DNA of 64,000 bases from Sphingomonas chungangi (lineage in GTDB: Bacteria; Pseudomonadota; Alphaproteobacteria; Sphingomonadales; Sphingomonadaceae): assembly GCF_013778325.1 (NCBI RefSeq), contig NZ_JACEIB010000027.1, positions 310,001-374,000 on the forward strand, read 5' to 3'. Positions 9,387 to 18,836 of this stretch are shown here, piece by piece. Within the stretch, counting starts at the first letter, position 1; the number at the start of each line of letters is the position of its first letter. The position numbers and the translations under genes were made by a program. Under the pieces are notes generated by a model that saw only the letters and a list, made by a program, of their open reading frames with translations, was not told the DNA's origin and ran no database searches.

Positions 9387-10816
9387 CGCGATGGCGTGAT
9401 AGCGGTCCGCGTCTGGTGTCCCCAATTCTCGCGGCCCGACAGGAAGGCGATCCACCCCCACGCCGCGCCGGCATGGCGCAGCAGCTGGAAGCTGAACGGC
9501 TCCGCGAACGAGGCGAGCAGTGCCGGGCCGATCCGCAACCCCTCCGTCTGCCCGGTCCAGCGCTTGTAGAGGCCGAGCGACCAAAGATGGAAGGTCAGAT
9601 CCACCGCGATCTTGGCGATCATGATGATCAGGATCGGCAAAGCGATGCGGAAGCGGCCGGTGACGACCAAACCGATGAGGATCGCGAAGGCGGCAAGGCC
9701 GTAGATGGGCTGCAGCGTGTCCAGTGCCTTCACCGGCAAGTGGAACAGTCCGAGCGTGCCGTAGCGGCGGTTGCCGACGATGTCGCGATTCCAGCGCTGG
9801 GTCTGCAGGAAACCGCCGAACCAGCGCCGCCGCTGGCGCAGGAACGCCATCGGACTGGCCGGCGCGTCGGTGCTGGCGAGCGCGCGACCGATCACGCGCG
9901 TGCGCCAGTCCTGCCCAGTGTCGTAGGCGTGTCGGAGCAACCGATGGATCAGTTCATAATCCTCGACCATGCAGTCCGGATCGAAGCCGCCGACCTCGAC
10001 CACCGCCTCGCGCCGGAAGCCGGCGAAGGCGCCCGAGATCAGCAGCAGGCTGTCCATCCGCATCCAGGCGTAACGGGAGAGGAAGTTGCGGACATATTCA
10101 TAGCCCTGGAACCACTGGAACAGCCGCGCCATCGGCTGCGGCCCGCAGATCGGCGCGAGGACGCCGGTCGCGGCGACCAGTTCCGGTTCCGCCGCGAAGG
10201 CTTCGCGCATCGCGGCGAGCGCGCCGGGCGCGAGCAGGGTGTCGGCATCGATCGTCAACACGAGGTCGGCATCGATCCGCAGCATCGCCTCGTTGAGCGC
10301 CCGCGCCTTGCCGCCACGGGGCAAGCGCAGCCAGAGCAGTGTCGGCTGACCGGGCGACGGCCCGCTCATCTCGCCGCATGGCGGTGCTTCCAGCCCGTAT
10401 AGTCTGCGCAGCACCTCCGCACTGTCATCGCTCGATCCGTCGTCGGCCAGCAGGATCAGGTCGGGTGGATCGCTCTGGCCTGCCAGCGCGTCTATCGTGA
10501 CGCCGAGCACCGGAGCCTCGTTATAGGCGGCGACGATCACCGCCATGCTCGGCCGGCGGGTCGACTGCGGCAAGGGCGGCAGCGGCCGGCGCAGCGGCAG
10601 GATCTTCCAGGCGGTGAACGCCAGCAGCGCGGTATCGTAGAGGATGTAGGCGATCCCCACCGACCACGATCCGACTCCCTGCCGCTCGAACGCCTGCACC
10701 AACAGTGTGACGAACAACAGCGGTCCGACAAGCCCGATCAGCCGGCTGGCGATCGGCACCGCGCGCGGTGTCAGCCGGGGCGATTGAGCCTCGAAGCTGC
10801 GCGACATCATGTTCAT
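9383..10816 (-). CDS. Membrane glycosyltransferase, family 2 (poly-GlcNAc/cellulose-synthase-like)
   Basis: About 477 residues. Two N-terminal membrane helices (GLVGPLLFVTLLVQAF and a following segment) precede a cytosolic GT-A domain with AAYNEAPVLG, the UDP-sugar Asp in LADDGSSDDS, the DxD-type TIDADT, the acceptor-site VEDYEL and the QxxRW-type motif RQRRRW. At least three C-terminal helices follow (for example FAILIGLVVTG and IALPILIIMIAKIAV). This is the processive beta-glycosyltransferase layout. The product polymer is unknown because no partner genes (deacetylase, secretin) are nearby. The start at 10816 (MNMMS) is chosen over an upstream ATG for lack of similarity there. Its stop overlaps the kinase stop on the other strand by four bases. 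Confidence 0.8.
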   Translation of the reverse strand: MNMMSRSFEAQSPRLTPRAVPIASRLIGLVGPLLFVTLLVQAFERQGVGSWSVGIAYILYDTALLAFTAWKILPLRRPLPPLPQSTRRPSMAVIVAAYNEAPVLGVTIDALAGQSDPPDLILLADDGSSDDSAEVLRRLYGLEAPPCGEMSGPSPGQPTLLWLRLPRGGKARALNEAMLRIDADLVLTIDADTLLAPGALAAMREAFAAEPELVAATGVLAPICGPQPMARLFQWFQGYEYVRNFLSRYAWMRMDSLLLISGAFAGFRREAVVEVGGFDPDCMVEDYELIHRLLRHAYDTGQDWRTRVIGRALASTDAPASPMAFLRQRRRWFGGFLQTQRWNRDIVGNRRYGTLGLFHLPVKALDTLQPIYGLAAFAILIGLVVTGRFRIALPILIIMIAKIAVDLTFHLWSLGLYKRWTGQTEGLRIGPALLASFAEPFSFQLLRHAGAAWGWIAFLSGRENWGHQTRTAITPSR

Positions 10817-10909
10817 TACGCCGCCCCCATCCGTCGATCTCGAACCTTGGCTTTCATTACGCACCCGCTAGACCGTCCCGGAGGCTGCTTCGTAGAAGAG
10901 AGGGTTTCG

Positions 10910-11476
10910 GTGACAAGAGAGCGTTACACGGGGATCGCCATTCTCCTGCACTGGCTGATAGCGGCCGGAATCATCCTCAACGTGGCGCTTGCCTGGATCT
11001 GGCCGCACCTCGCCGACGAACAGGTGCGCCCGGCGATCGACATCCACAAGTCGATCGGCGTCACCGTGCTCGGCCTCGCGATCATGCGACTGCTGTGGCG
11101 GCTCACCCACCGCCCGCCCGCCTACCCTGCGGGCTACAGGCCGTGGGAGCGGGCATCCTCGCATGCCGTCCACTGGCTGCTCTACCTGATCATGTTCGCC
11201 ATGCCGCTGACCGGCTGGATCATGGATTCGGCGTGGAAGGATGCGGCGAGCCACCCGATGCACTATTTCGGCACCTTCGAATGGCCGCGCATCGCCTTCT
11301 TCCAGCATCTCGATCCGGCGACGATGGACCGGTTGCACGGTCTGTTCGGCGCAGGCCACGTAGCGGGCGCCTATGCCCTCTACGCGCTGTTCTCACTGCA
11401 TGTCGGCGGCGCGCTGAAACACCAGTGGCTCGATCGCGAGGCCGAGCTCCAGCGGATGTGGCCCGGCCGCGACTGA
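10910..11476 (+). CDS. Cytochrome b561 family protein
   Basis: A 188-residue, four-helix membrane cytochrome b of the prokaryotic b561 type. Candidate haem-ligand His residues lie in AILLHWLIAAG (helix 1), IDIHKSIGV (helix 2), SSHAVHWLLYLIMF (helix 3) and FSLHVGGALKHQWLDRE (helix 4), the standard pattern. It probably passes electrons from the quinone pool to a periplasmic acceptor, or removes superoxide as E. coli CybB does. The GTG at 10910 is supported by AGAGAGGG; longer upstream codons overlap the divergent glycosyltransferase promoter region. No redox partner is adjacent. Confidence 0.88.
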   Translation: MTRERYTGIAILLHWLIAAGIILNVALAWIWPHLADEQVRPAIDIHKSIGVTVLGLAIMRLLWRLTHRPPAYPAGYRPWERASSHAVHWLLYLIMFAMPLTGWIMDSAWKDAASHPMHYFGTFEWPRIAFFQHLDPATMDRLHGLFGAGHVAGAYALYALFSLHVGGALKHQWLDREAELQRMWPGRD

Positions 11477-11483
11477 GCGGCGC

Positions 11484-12932
11484 CTACCAGCCCCCGCCGA
11501 GCGCCTTGTAGAGCGAGGCCATGTCCTGCCGCAGCCTGACGTCGCTCTGGCTAAGGCTGTTCTGGGTCTGAAGCAAGGTCTGCTGCCCGTCGAGCACCGG
11601 CGTGTAATCGGACAGGCCGACCTTGTACTGCGCCTCCACCGTGCCGAGCGCCCGTTGCGCATCGGTGACGCCGGAGCGGAGCTGTGCGTTGCTGGTTCGC
11701 TCCGTATCGACACGCACCAGCGCATCCTCCACATCACGCAGCGCACCGAGGACCGTCTGGCGCCAGGCAATATAGGCCTGCTCGCGCTCTTCCTTGTCGA
11801 TGTCCACCTGCGCGCGGCGGCGCCCGAAATCGAAGATCGGAAAGCTTGCCGAACCCTGCCCCGTCAACTGCAGCGTCTTGCCGAGGAAGAAATGGCCGAG
11901 CCATAGCCAGCTCAGCGCGTCGGACGCGGTCAGCGAGATCTTGGGATACATGTCTGCCACCGCCACGCCGATCTGCGCGGTGGCGGCCGCCAGCCGGCGC
12001 TCGGCGGCGCGGACATCCGGGCGACGGCGGATCAGGTCGATCGGCAGGCCCGGAGGAATCTCCGGCGGCACCGGCGGCAGCGCGCGCGCCTGCGCGAGTT
12101 CGTCGACCAGAGCCTCGGGCTGCTCGCCGACCAGCACCGCCAGCGCGTGCATCTGGGTGCGCGCCTGTCCCTCCAGCGGCGCCACCTGCGCCTGCGCCTG
12201 CGCGAGTTGCGTCCGTTGCCTGATCGCATTGCCCTGCGGCACGAGGCCGACCTGCGCGGTGTGTTCGAGGATCGAGAGCGATCGACCCTGCCGATCCGCC
12301 TCAGCCTGCGCGATGCGGGCCTGGTCCTGGTAGCCGCGCATCTGGAGGTAATCGCTGGCGATCTCGGCGGCGAGGCTGACGCGGGCGTCCCGCGCATCCC
12401 ATTCCGCCGCCTCGGCCTGCGCGCGCGCCGCCTCGACGCCGCGCCGGACGCCGCCGAACAGATCCAGTTCCCAGCTCGCATCGAAGCCGGCCGAGGTGGT
12501 GGCGTAATATTTGGGAATCGAGAAGGACGATCCGCCGGAGCCGCCCTGTTGGCCACCGCCGATCTGGTTGACCAGCTTGCCGACATCCGATCCGCCGACC
12601 GGCTTGATCCTCGTATATTGACCGCTGCCGGTCGCATCGATCTCCGGCAGGCCCTGCGCGCGTGCCTGGACGATCTGCAACCGCGCCTCGCGTACCTTGG
12701 AGGCGGCGGTCTGCAGATCGGGCGCGTTCTGCAGGCCGATCTCGATCAGATGCTCCAGCTCGGGATCGTGGAACGCCGTCCACCAGTGCGCGAGGTCGAC
12801 ATCGGCCGTTTGGTTCGGCTGCGGCGACGCGAAGGCGGACGGAACATCAGGCTTGGGCTCCTGATAATTCGGCCCCACGGTGCAACCGGCAACGATCAGG
12901 GGCAGAACGAGGGCGACGGAGCGACGCATCAA
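11484..12932 (-). CDS. Outer-membrane efflux lipoprotein, NodT/OprM family
   Basis: A 482-residue TolC-like outer-membrane factor. The signal peptide ends in the lipobox VAGC with the lipidated Cys at residue 17. Two repeated outer-membrane-efflux-protein halves follow, rich in long Ala/Gln/Glu helices, with the typical RRPDVRAAERRLAAATAQIGVA segment. It forms the outer-membrane exit duct for the EmrA/EmrB pump encoded just upstream. The ATG overlaps the emrB stop by four bases (ATGA), so translation is coupled. It is convergent with cytochrome b561, with only seven bases between stops. Confidence 0.92.
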   Translation of the reverse strand: MMRRSVALVLPLIVAGCTVGPNYQEPKPDVPSAFASPQPNQTADVDLAHWWTAFHDPELEHLIEIGLQNAPDLQTAASKVREARLQIVQARAQGLPEIDATGSGQYTRIKPVGGSDVGKLVNQIGGGQQGGSGGSSFSIPKYYATTSAGFDASWELDLFGGVRRGVEAARAQAEAAEWDARDARVSLAAEIASDYLQMRGYQDQARIAQAEADRQGRSLSILEHTAQVGLVPQGNAIRQRTQLAQAQAQVAPLEGQARTQMHALAVLVGEQPEALVDELAQARALPPVPPEIPPGLPIDLIRRRPDVRAAERRLAAATAQIGVAVADMYPKISLTASDALSWLWLGHFFLGKTLQLTGQGSASFPIFDFGRRRAQVDIDKEEREQAYIAWRQTVLGALRDVEDALVRVDTERTSNAQLRSGVTDAQRALGTVEAQYKVGLSDYTPVLDGQQTLLQTQNSLSQSDVRLRQDMASLYKALGGGW

Positions 12933-14551
12933 TGGCCTCCCTTCATCGGTTTCAGAAGGAAGGCCATCGCGACGGCGACAAGCATGAACATCATCAGCGC
13001 ACGGAAGACGTCGATATAGGAGAGCATCGCCGCCTGCGTCGACATCTGCTGATAGAGCGTGGCGAGTTGCGTCTGCGAGGGATCGCCGCCAGTGCCTGGA
13101 TTACCCAGCGTCGCGCCGATCTGCTGCAGGCCCTCGACATAATTGGGATTGAGCGGGTTGAGCCCTTCGACCAGCCGCGCCTGATGGAATTGCTCGCGCT
13201 GCGCAAGTAGGGCCTGCGACGCCGAAATGCCGATTGAACCGCCGAGGTTTCGCGCCACGTTCATCAGCGCCGAGGCATGATTGTAGCGTTCCGGCTTCAG
13301 ACCGGCATAGGATTGGGTGAGGATCGTCACGAACAGGAAGGGAATACCGACCGCCTGCGCCAGTCTGGCCAACGCGAACTGATTGAACGCGGTGTTCACG
13401 TTGAAATGCGAATAGATCCACATGCCCACGCTCTGCATGAGGAAACCGAAGGCCAGCAACCAGCGCCCCTGCACCTTGCTGGAAAGCACGCCTGCCATCA
13501 TCATCGCCACCAGCGACAACATGCCGCCCATGGTGAGCGTCAGGCCCGCATCGGTCGCCGTATAGCCGAACACTTCCTGCAACATCTGCGGGATGACCTG
13601 CGTCGATCCGTAGATGATCACGCCGACGAGCATCATCATCATGAAGCAGGTGGCGAAATTGAAGACGCCGAACAGGCGCATATCGACGATCGGGTCTTTG
13701 CGGTTGAGCTCCCACACCACCAGCAGCACCAGCGATACGGCCGCGATCAGCCCCATCGTGCAGATGAAGGAGGAGCCGAACCAGTCGTCCCGCTGCCCAC
13801 GATCCATGAACACCTCGAGGCAGCCGAGCCCAAGAGCGACGAGCGCGAAGCCGAAGCCGTCGACCTTCAGACCCTTTCGGAGCCGCTTGCGCCGTTCCTT
13901 CTCCAGCGCGTCGGGCTCGACCACCAGCAGCTGGACGAGGATCAAGGATATGATGCCGACCGGCACGTTGATCAGGAAGATCCAGTGCCAGCTGATATTG
14001 TCCGTGATCCACCCGCCGATCGACGGGCCGATCACCGGCGCCACGACCACTACGACGCCGTAGGCGGCAAAGGCCGTGCCCCGCTGGGAGGGCGGGAAGG
14101 TGTCGGCGAGGAAGCTCTGTTCGGAACTCGCCAGCCCGCCGCCGCCAATCCCCTGAACTATGCGCGACACGACGAGAATGCCGAGGCTTGGCGCAAGCCC
14201 GCAGAACAGGGACGAGATCGTGAACAGCGCCACCGACATCATGTAGAAGCGCTTGCGCCCCATGACGTCGCTCAGCCATCCGGAGATCGGTACCACGATC
14301 GCGTTCGACACCAGATAACTGGTCAGCACCCACGTCGCCTCGTCATTCGAGACGGCGAGGCTGCCGGCGATGTGCGGAAGCGAGACGTTGGCGATCGAGG
14401 TGTCGAGCACTTCCATGAAGGTGGCGAGGCTGATCACGAGCACGATCAGCCAGGGGTTGCGATTTCCAGCGGCGGAGCGCTCGTCCGACCAGCCGGCGTC
14501 CGGATCGGCCTGCTTCGGTTTCGACCGCTTGGCGCCGGCGGCGCTCGCCAC
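12929..14551 (-). CDS. emrB: DHA2-family multidrug efflux MFS transporter (EmrB/QacA type)
   Basis: A 540-residue inner-membrane drug:H+ antiporter with 14 predicted helices. The N-terminal helix contains ATFMEVLDTSIANVSLPHIAG, the classic DHA2 motif D1. GWLSDVMGRKRFYM is the MFS motif A loop, and GVVVVVAPVIGPSIGGWI is the antiporter motif C. It pairs with EmrA and NodT to carry hydrophobic toxicants across both membranes. The start is GTG at 14551, three bases after the emrA stop. No regulator gene lies in the operon, which is unusual for this type of pump. Confidence 0.92.
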   Translation of the reverse strand: MASAAGAKRSKPKQADPDAGWSDERSAAGNRNPWLIVLVISLATFMEVLDTSIANVSLPHIAGSLAVSNDEATWVLTSYLVSNAIVVPISGWLSDVMGRKRFYMMSVALFTISSLFCGLAPSLGILVVSRIVQGIGGGGLASSEQSFLADTFPPSQRGTAFAAYGVVVVVAPVIGPSIGGWITDNISWHWIFLINVPVGIISLILVQLLVVEPDALEKERRKRLRKGLKVDGFGFALVALGLGCLEVFMDRGQRDDWFGSSFICTMGLIAAVSLVLLVVWELNRKDPIVDMRLFGVFNFATCFMMMMLVGVIIYGSTQVIPQMLQEVFGYTATDAGLTLTMGGMLSLVAMMMAGVLSSKVQGRWLLAFGFLMQSVGMWIYSHFNVNTAFNQFALARLAQAVGIPFLFVTILTQSYAGLKPERYNHASALMNVARNLGGSIGISASQALLAQREQFHQARLVEGLNPLNPNYVEGLQQIGATLGNPGTGGDPSQTQLATLYQQMSTQAAMLSYIDVFRALMMFMLVAVAMAFLLKPMKGGH

Positions 14552-14554
14552 CGC

Positions 14555-15727
14555 TCAGCGCACCTTGACGGTTGGCACCACCGACATGCCGGGGCCGATC
14601 GGATAATTGTGCGGATCCGGGCTGTCGCGGCGCGGGCGATCGAACAGGATGCGCACCGGCACACGCTGGACGACCTTCACATAGTTGCCCGTCGCATTCT
14701 GCGGCGGCAGCAGCGCGAAGGCCTGCCCTGCGCCTCGCTGGATCGAATCGACATGGCCGTCGAACGCGACTTCGGGGAAGGCATCGACGCTGATCGCGAC
14801 GTGCTGGCCGATCGCCATGTGGGCGAGTTGGGTTTCCTTGAAGTTGGCCGTCACCCACATCCGGTCTGGCACGATCGCCATCAGCTGCGTGCCGGGCGAT
14901 ACATAGGAGCCGAGATTGACGCTGCGGTTGACCACCTGACCTGAAACGGGGGCACGGAGGTCGAGATGGCCAACGGTCACCTGGGCGGAGCGGATTTGTG
15001 CCTCGGCGGCCTGTTTCTGCGCTTCGTTGGCCTTCACCTGCTTCTGCGCGACCGCGACCTGCGCGGCGGCATTATCAACCGCGCGGCGGGCGGCGGCAGC
15101 CTGAGCGGCGCTGCTCTTGGCAGCCTCGCGCGCCTGATCGATCTGGGTGCCCGACACGGCGGCGGAATCGAGCTTCTGCAGGGCGAGATAGCGCTGCAGA
15201 TCAGCCGCCGCCTTCATCGCCTGCGCCTCCGGATCGCGGGCCTGAGCCTCGGCCTGCCTCTGCTGGGCCTGCGCGGAGACGACCTGAGCCTGTGCCTGCT
15301 GTATGCCCGCATCCGCCTGTATCGCCTGCGCCTTGGCCTGATCGAGCGACGCGGCGGAGGCATACGGCTCGATCGTCGCCAGCAGGGTGCCCGCCTGAAC
15401 ATGGCGGTTGTCGATATCCGCGACATGGGTGAGCTTGCCCTGCACCTCCGCCGCGATCCGCACGATATGCGCATCGACGAAGGCATCGTCGGTGGATTCG
15501 TACTGGCGCTTATGCAGCCAAAACAACGTACCGCCGACGATCGATATCACCGCTACAACGATCAGGATGATCCAGAAAATCGGCTTCTTGTAGAGCGGCG
15601 GGCCGGAATCCTCTTCCTCCTCGCCGTCGCCATCATCGTCCTTCGGATCGTCGCCCTGCTGCTTTTCGTCGCCGTTCCGGTTGGCATCGTCACGGTGCTC
15701 GCGGTCGTCGTCGTCGCGATCGCTCAT
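14555..15727 (-). CDS. emrA: EmrA/HlyD-family membrane fusion protein
   Basis: A 390-residue periplasmic adaptor. Residues 1-40 are extremely acidic (runs of Asp and Glu), then a single membrane helix follows (IFWIILIVVAVISIVGGTLF). Next come a biotinyl-lipoyl-like half (STDDAFVDAHIVRIAAEVQG), a long Ala/Gln coiled-coil hairpin (about residues 115-255) and the returning lipoyl/beta-barrel part (LRAPVSGQVVNRSVNLG). It bridges EmrB and the NodT duct. The start at 15727 (MSDRDDDD) avoids a doubtful 29-residue upstream extension. It is the first gene of the efflux operon. The acidic cytoplasmic tail is not usual for E. coli EmrA. Confidence 0.9.
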   Translation of the reverse strand: MSDRDDDDREHRDDANRNGDEKQQGDDPKDDDGDGEEEEDSGPPLYKKPIFWIILIVVAVISIVGGTLFWLHKRQYESTDDAFVDAHIVRIAAEVQGKLTHVADIDNRHVQAGTLLATIEPYASAASLDQAKAQAIQADAGIQQAQAQVVSAQAQQRQAEAQARDPEAQAMKAAADLQRYLALQKLDSAAVSGTQIDQAREAAKSSAAQAAAARRAVDNAAAQVAVAQKQVKANEAQKQAAEAQIRSAQVTVGHLDLRAPVSGQVVNRSVNLGSYVSPGTQLMAIVPDRMWVTANFKETQLAHMAIGQHVAISVDAFPEVAFDGHVDSIQRGAGQAFALLPPQNATGNYVKVVQRVPVRILFDRPRRDSPDPHNYPIGPGMSVVPTVKVR

Positions 15728-15937
15728 CCCTTGGCTGCTCCCAGTACTCGGCCCTCCTGAAGCGGGCCGCCCTTTGCCGCAGGTCTCGACTCCGGACGAC
15801 GGATTTCGTTCCACGCCCGTGACGCATTAGACTATGTCCCGCCTTCCGGAAAAGACGAGCCGTGACATGGACCTAAGCCCGCGTCATCGCGTTTCGAAGT
15901 GAATCCCCTTATCCAAGTTAATTTCCGGCCGGACAGC

Positions 15938-17584
15938 ATGAGAAACCGAATGGACGCCGACGACGACCTCCCAGCCGACGCCATGTCCCATCTGAACCGG
16001 TATCGCACACTGTTCGAGACGATGGACGACGGCTTCTGCATCATCGAGTTCTTCGATGGACCCAACGGGCCGCTGAGCGACTACATCCATGTCGAGGCCA
16101 ACGCCGCCTACGAGCGCAATGCCGGCATTCCCAACGTGGTCGGCCAGAAGCTTCGTGAGATGGTGCCAGAAGAGGCGGATGGCTGGGTCGAGCTTTACGG
16201 CAGCGTGCTCCACACTGGAAAGCCGATCCGCTTCCGCCGCGAGCTGGTGGCCACCGGCCGGCATCTGGAAGTCTCTTCCTTCCGGGTCGGACCGTTCGAG
16301 GATCATCAGGTCGCGGTGCTGTTCAAGGATGTGACCGATCAGGTGCGCGCCGAGAACGCCCTCAACGAGCTCAACAGCAGCCTCGAAATCCGCATTGCCG
16401 AGGCGCTTGCCGAGCGCGAAGAGGCCGAATCCGCGCTTCGCCAGATCCAGAAGATGGAGGCGGTCGGCCAGCTGAGCGGCGGCCTTGCCCATGATTTCAA
16501 TAACCTGCTCGCCGGTATCTCGGGTGCGTTCGAAATGATCGCCGCGCGGATCGCACAGGGCCGCAGCGGCGAGGTCGATCGCTATCTGGCGGCGGGGCAG
16601 GGCGCGACACGTCGCGCCGCCGCCCTCACCCACCGGCTGCTCGCCTTTTCGCGCCGGCAGACGCTGACGCCCAGCGCCGTGGTGGTCAACCGGCTGCTGC
16701 CGGACGTCACCGAACTGGTCCATCGCACTGTCGGCCCCGCGATCGAGGTCGAGACGGTCGCGGCGACCGGGCTGTGGCCGGCGCTGGTGGACACCAACCA
16801 GCTCGAGAATGCGCTGCTCAACCTCTGCATCAACGCGCGCGACGCGATGCCCGGCGGAGGCAGGATCATGATCGAGACCGGCAATCGCTGGCTCGACGAG
16901 CGCGCCGCCAAGGAGCATGCGCTGGAGCCGGGCCAATATGTGTCCGTCTGCGTTAGCGACACCGGCACCGGCATCGACAAGGCGATCATCGACCGGGTGT
17001 TCGATCCCTTCTTCACCACCAAGCCGATCGGCCAGGGCACCGGGCTCGGCCTGTCGATGGTCTACGGCTTCGCGCGCCAGAGCAACGGCCACGTCCGCAT
17101 CTATTCGGAGGTCGGCCAGGGCACGATGGTCTGCATCTACCTGCCCCGCCATCGCGGCGAGGAGGATATCACCGTCGAGTTTCAGCTGCCCCCGCTGACC
17201 GAAGGCGGTGCCGGCGAATCGATCCTGGTGGTGGACGACGAGCCGACCGTGCGACTCCTGATCGTCGATTCGCTGTCGGAGATGGGCTATTCCTGCATCG
17301 AGGCGGCCGATGGACCGGCAGGATTGAAGATCCTTCAATCCGATGCCCGGATCAGCATGATGATCACCGACGTCGGCCTGCCGGGCGGCCTCAACGGGCG
17401 ACAGGTCGCGGAGGCGGCGCGCGACCTGCGGCCGGATCTGCCCGTACTGTTCGTCACCGGCTATGCCGAGAACGCCGTGCTCAACCACGGCCATGTCGAG
17501 CCGGGCATGGAGGTGCTGACCAAGCCCTTTGCGATCGACGACCTGGTGCGGCGGGTTGGGCGTTTGATTCGTCCGCAGGACTGA
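15938..17584 (+). CDS. Hybrid sensor histidine kinase (PAS-HisKA-HATPase-REC)
   Basis: About 548 residues, soluble (no membrane helix). An N-terminal PAS-like domain ([19 protein letters not shown], about residues 20-140) is followed by a short coiled linker and the H-box [14 protein letters not shown] with the phospho-His. The ATPase domain has [22 protein letters not shown] and [13 protein letters not shown], and the C-terminal receiver has SILVVDDE, the acceptor Asp in ITDVGLPGG and the conserved Lys in LTKPFA. The HDFNN form places it with the blue-light/oxygen-type soluble kinases of Alphaproteobacteria. There is no cognate regulator nearby. Start choice is uncertain: GTG 15899, ATG 15938 and ATG 15950 are all in frame with no strong ribosome site. 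Confidence 0.88.
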   Translation: MRNRMDADDDLPADAMSHLNRYRTLFETMDDGFCIIEFFDGPNGPLSDYIHVEANAAYERNAGIPNVVGQKLREMVPEEADGWVELYGSVLHTGKPIRFRRELVATGRHLEVSSFRVGPFEDHQVAVLFKDVTDQVRAENALNELNSSLEIRIAEALAEREEAESALRQIQKMEAVGQLSGGLAHDFNNLLAGISGAFEMIAARIAQGRSGEVDRYLAAGQGATRRAAALTHRLLAFSRRQTLTPSAVVVNRLLPDVTELVHRTVGPAIEVETVAATGLWPALVDTNQLENALLNLCINARDAMPGGGRIMIETGNRWLDERAAKEHALEPGQYVSVCVSDTGTGIDKAIIDRVFDPFFTTKPIGQGTGLGLSMVYGFARQSNGHVRIYSEVGQGTMVCIYLPRHRGEEDITVEFQLPPLTEGGAGESILVVDDEPTVRLLIVDSLSEMGYSCIEAADGPAGLKILQSDARISMMITDVGLPGGLNGRQVAEAARDLRPDLPVLFVTGYAENAVLNHGHVEPGMEVLTKPFAIDDLVRRVGRLIRPQD

Positions 17585-17630
17585 GGCTGTGGGGGTTGGC
17601 CGCCGGCCCGCCCCGCACTAATGGTTGCGG

Positions 17631-18836
17631 ATGTCACCAACCGGCACCGAAACCAGTCTCGACACCGCCGCCGGCCAGCCGATGCTGGACCAGACGCTCG
17701 ATTGGGCGGCGATCAACAGCGGGACGGGCAATCTCGCGGGCCTCGGCGCTGTAGCCAGCAAGCTGGCGGATGCGTTTTCCGCGCTGCCTGGAGACTTGAC
17801 GCTGCTGGAGGCCGATCCGGTCGAGTCCATCCTGCCGGACGGCGCGACGAAAACGACCGAACGCGGGCGCAACCTGCACCTCACTGTGCGCCCTGAGGCG
17901 CCGGTGCAGGTGCTGCTCACCGGCCACATGGACACGGTGTTCGGCGCCGATCACTCGTTCCAGTCGATCCGCACGCTGGACGACGGCCGCATCAACGGCC
18001 CCGGCGTCGCGGACATGAAGGGCGGCGTCGCGATCATCCTCGCCGCGCTCACGGGGCTGGAGGCCAGCCCCTTGCGCGATCGCATCGGCTACGAGGTCGT
18101 GATCAACTCGGACGAGGAGACGGGCAGCCATGGCTCCGCCGCGCTGATCGCGCGCGCTGCGCAGGGCAAGGCGGCGGCCCTCACCTACGAACCCGCCGCC
18201 ACGCCCGAGGGCCTGCTCGCCGGCGCGCGACCCGGCAGCGGAAATTTCTCGATCGTCATCACCGGCCGCTCGGCCCATGCCGGCCGCAATCCGGAGGACG
18301 GGCGCAATGCCGTGCTCGCCGCCGCCGATCTGGCGCTCCGGCTCTCGAAGGCGAAAGGCCCGCGCCTCTCGGTCAACCCCGCGAAGATCGACGGCGGCGG
18401 CCCCAACAACGTCGTGCCCGATCATGCGGTGCTGCGCGTCAACATGCGCCCCGCGACGAGCGGGGATCAGGCGCGCGCGCAATCGCATCTCGATGCCGCG
18501 ATCGCGATGGTCGCCGCCGAGCATGGCGTCCACATCCACTGCCACGGCGGCTTCAACCGGCCGCCCAAGCCGCTCGATCCGACGGCCGAGCGGCTGTTCC
18601 AGCTGGTTCGCGATTGCGGCGCGCGGCTCGGGCAGGCGATAGCGTGGGCGCCCGGCGGCGGCGTCTGCGACGGCAACAACATAGCGGCCTGCGGCGTGCC
18701 CGTGGTCGACACGATGGGCGTCCGCGGCGGCGCCATACACTCCGGGGAGGAATTTCTGATCGTCGAGAGCTTGGCCGAACGCGCCCGCCTGTCCACCCTC
18801 GTGCTGCTCGAGCTCGCCGAGCGGGGCCGCCCATGA
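17631..18836 (+). CDS. M20-family zinc hydrolase associated with arginine succinyltransferase genes
   Basis: A 401-residue M20 peptidase/deacylase. Metal-binding and catalytic motifs are LLTGHMDTVFG (His ligand and Asp), GVADMKGGVAI (bridging Asp), NSDEETGSHGS (base Glu and ligand Glu), the Glu of YEPAATPEG and the C-terminal His in GAIHSGEEF. The dimerisation domain (about residues 195-305) includes GRSAHAGRNPEDG. Its stop overlaps the astA start (ATGA), so it is in an operon with astA-astB. The AST pathway ends with removal of succinate from succinylglutamate, normally by AstE of the M14 family. No astE is seen, so this deacylase may do that step (inference). The ATG at 17631 was preferred to a TTG six bases upstream. 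Confidence 0.85.
   Translation: MSPTGTETSLDTAAGQPMLDQTLDWAAINSGTGNLAGLGAVASKLADAFSALPGDLTLLEADPVESILPDGATKTTERGRNLHLTVRPEAPVQVLLTGHMDTVFGADHSFQSIRTLDDGRINGPGVADMKGGVAIILAALTGLEASPLRDRIGYEVVINSDEETGSHGSAALIARAAQGKAAALTYEPAATPEGLLAGARPGSGNFSIVITGRSAHAGRNPEDGRNAVLAAADLALRLSKAKGPRLSVNPAKIDGGGPNNVVPDHAVLRVNMRPATSGDQARAQSHLDAAIAMVAAEHGVHIHCHGGFNRPPKPLDPTAERLFQLVRDCGARLGQAIAWAPGGGVCDGNNIAACGVPVVDTMGVRGGAIHSGEEFLIVESLAERARLSTLVLLELAERGRP

Noticed and set aside
15834-15902. A 22-codon ATG ORF before the hybrid kinase
   Set aside because: Too short, no ribosome site, and no similarity; the region is more likely the promoter shared by emrA and the kinase.
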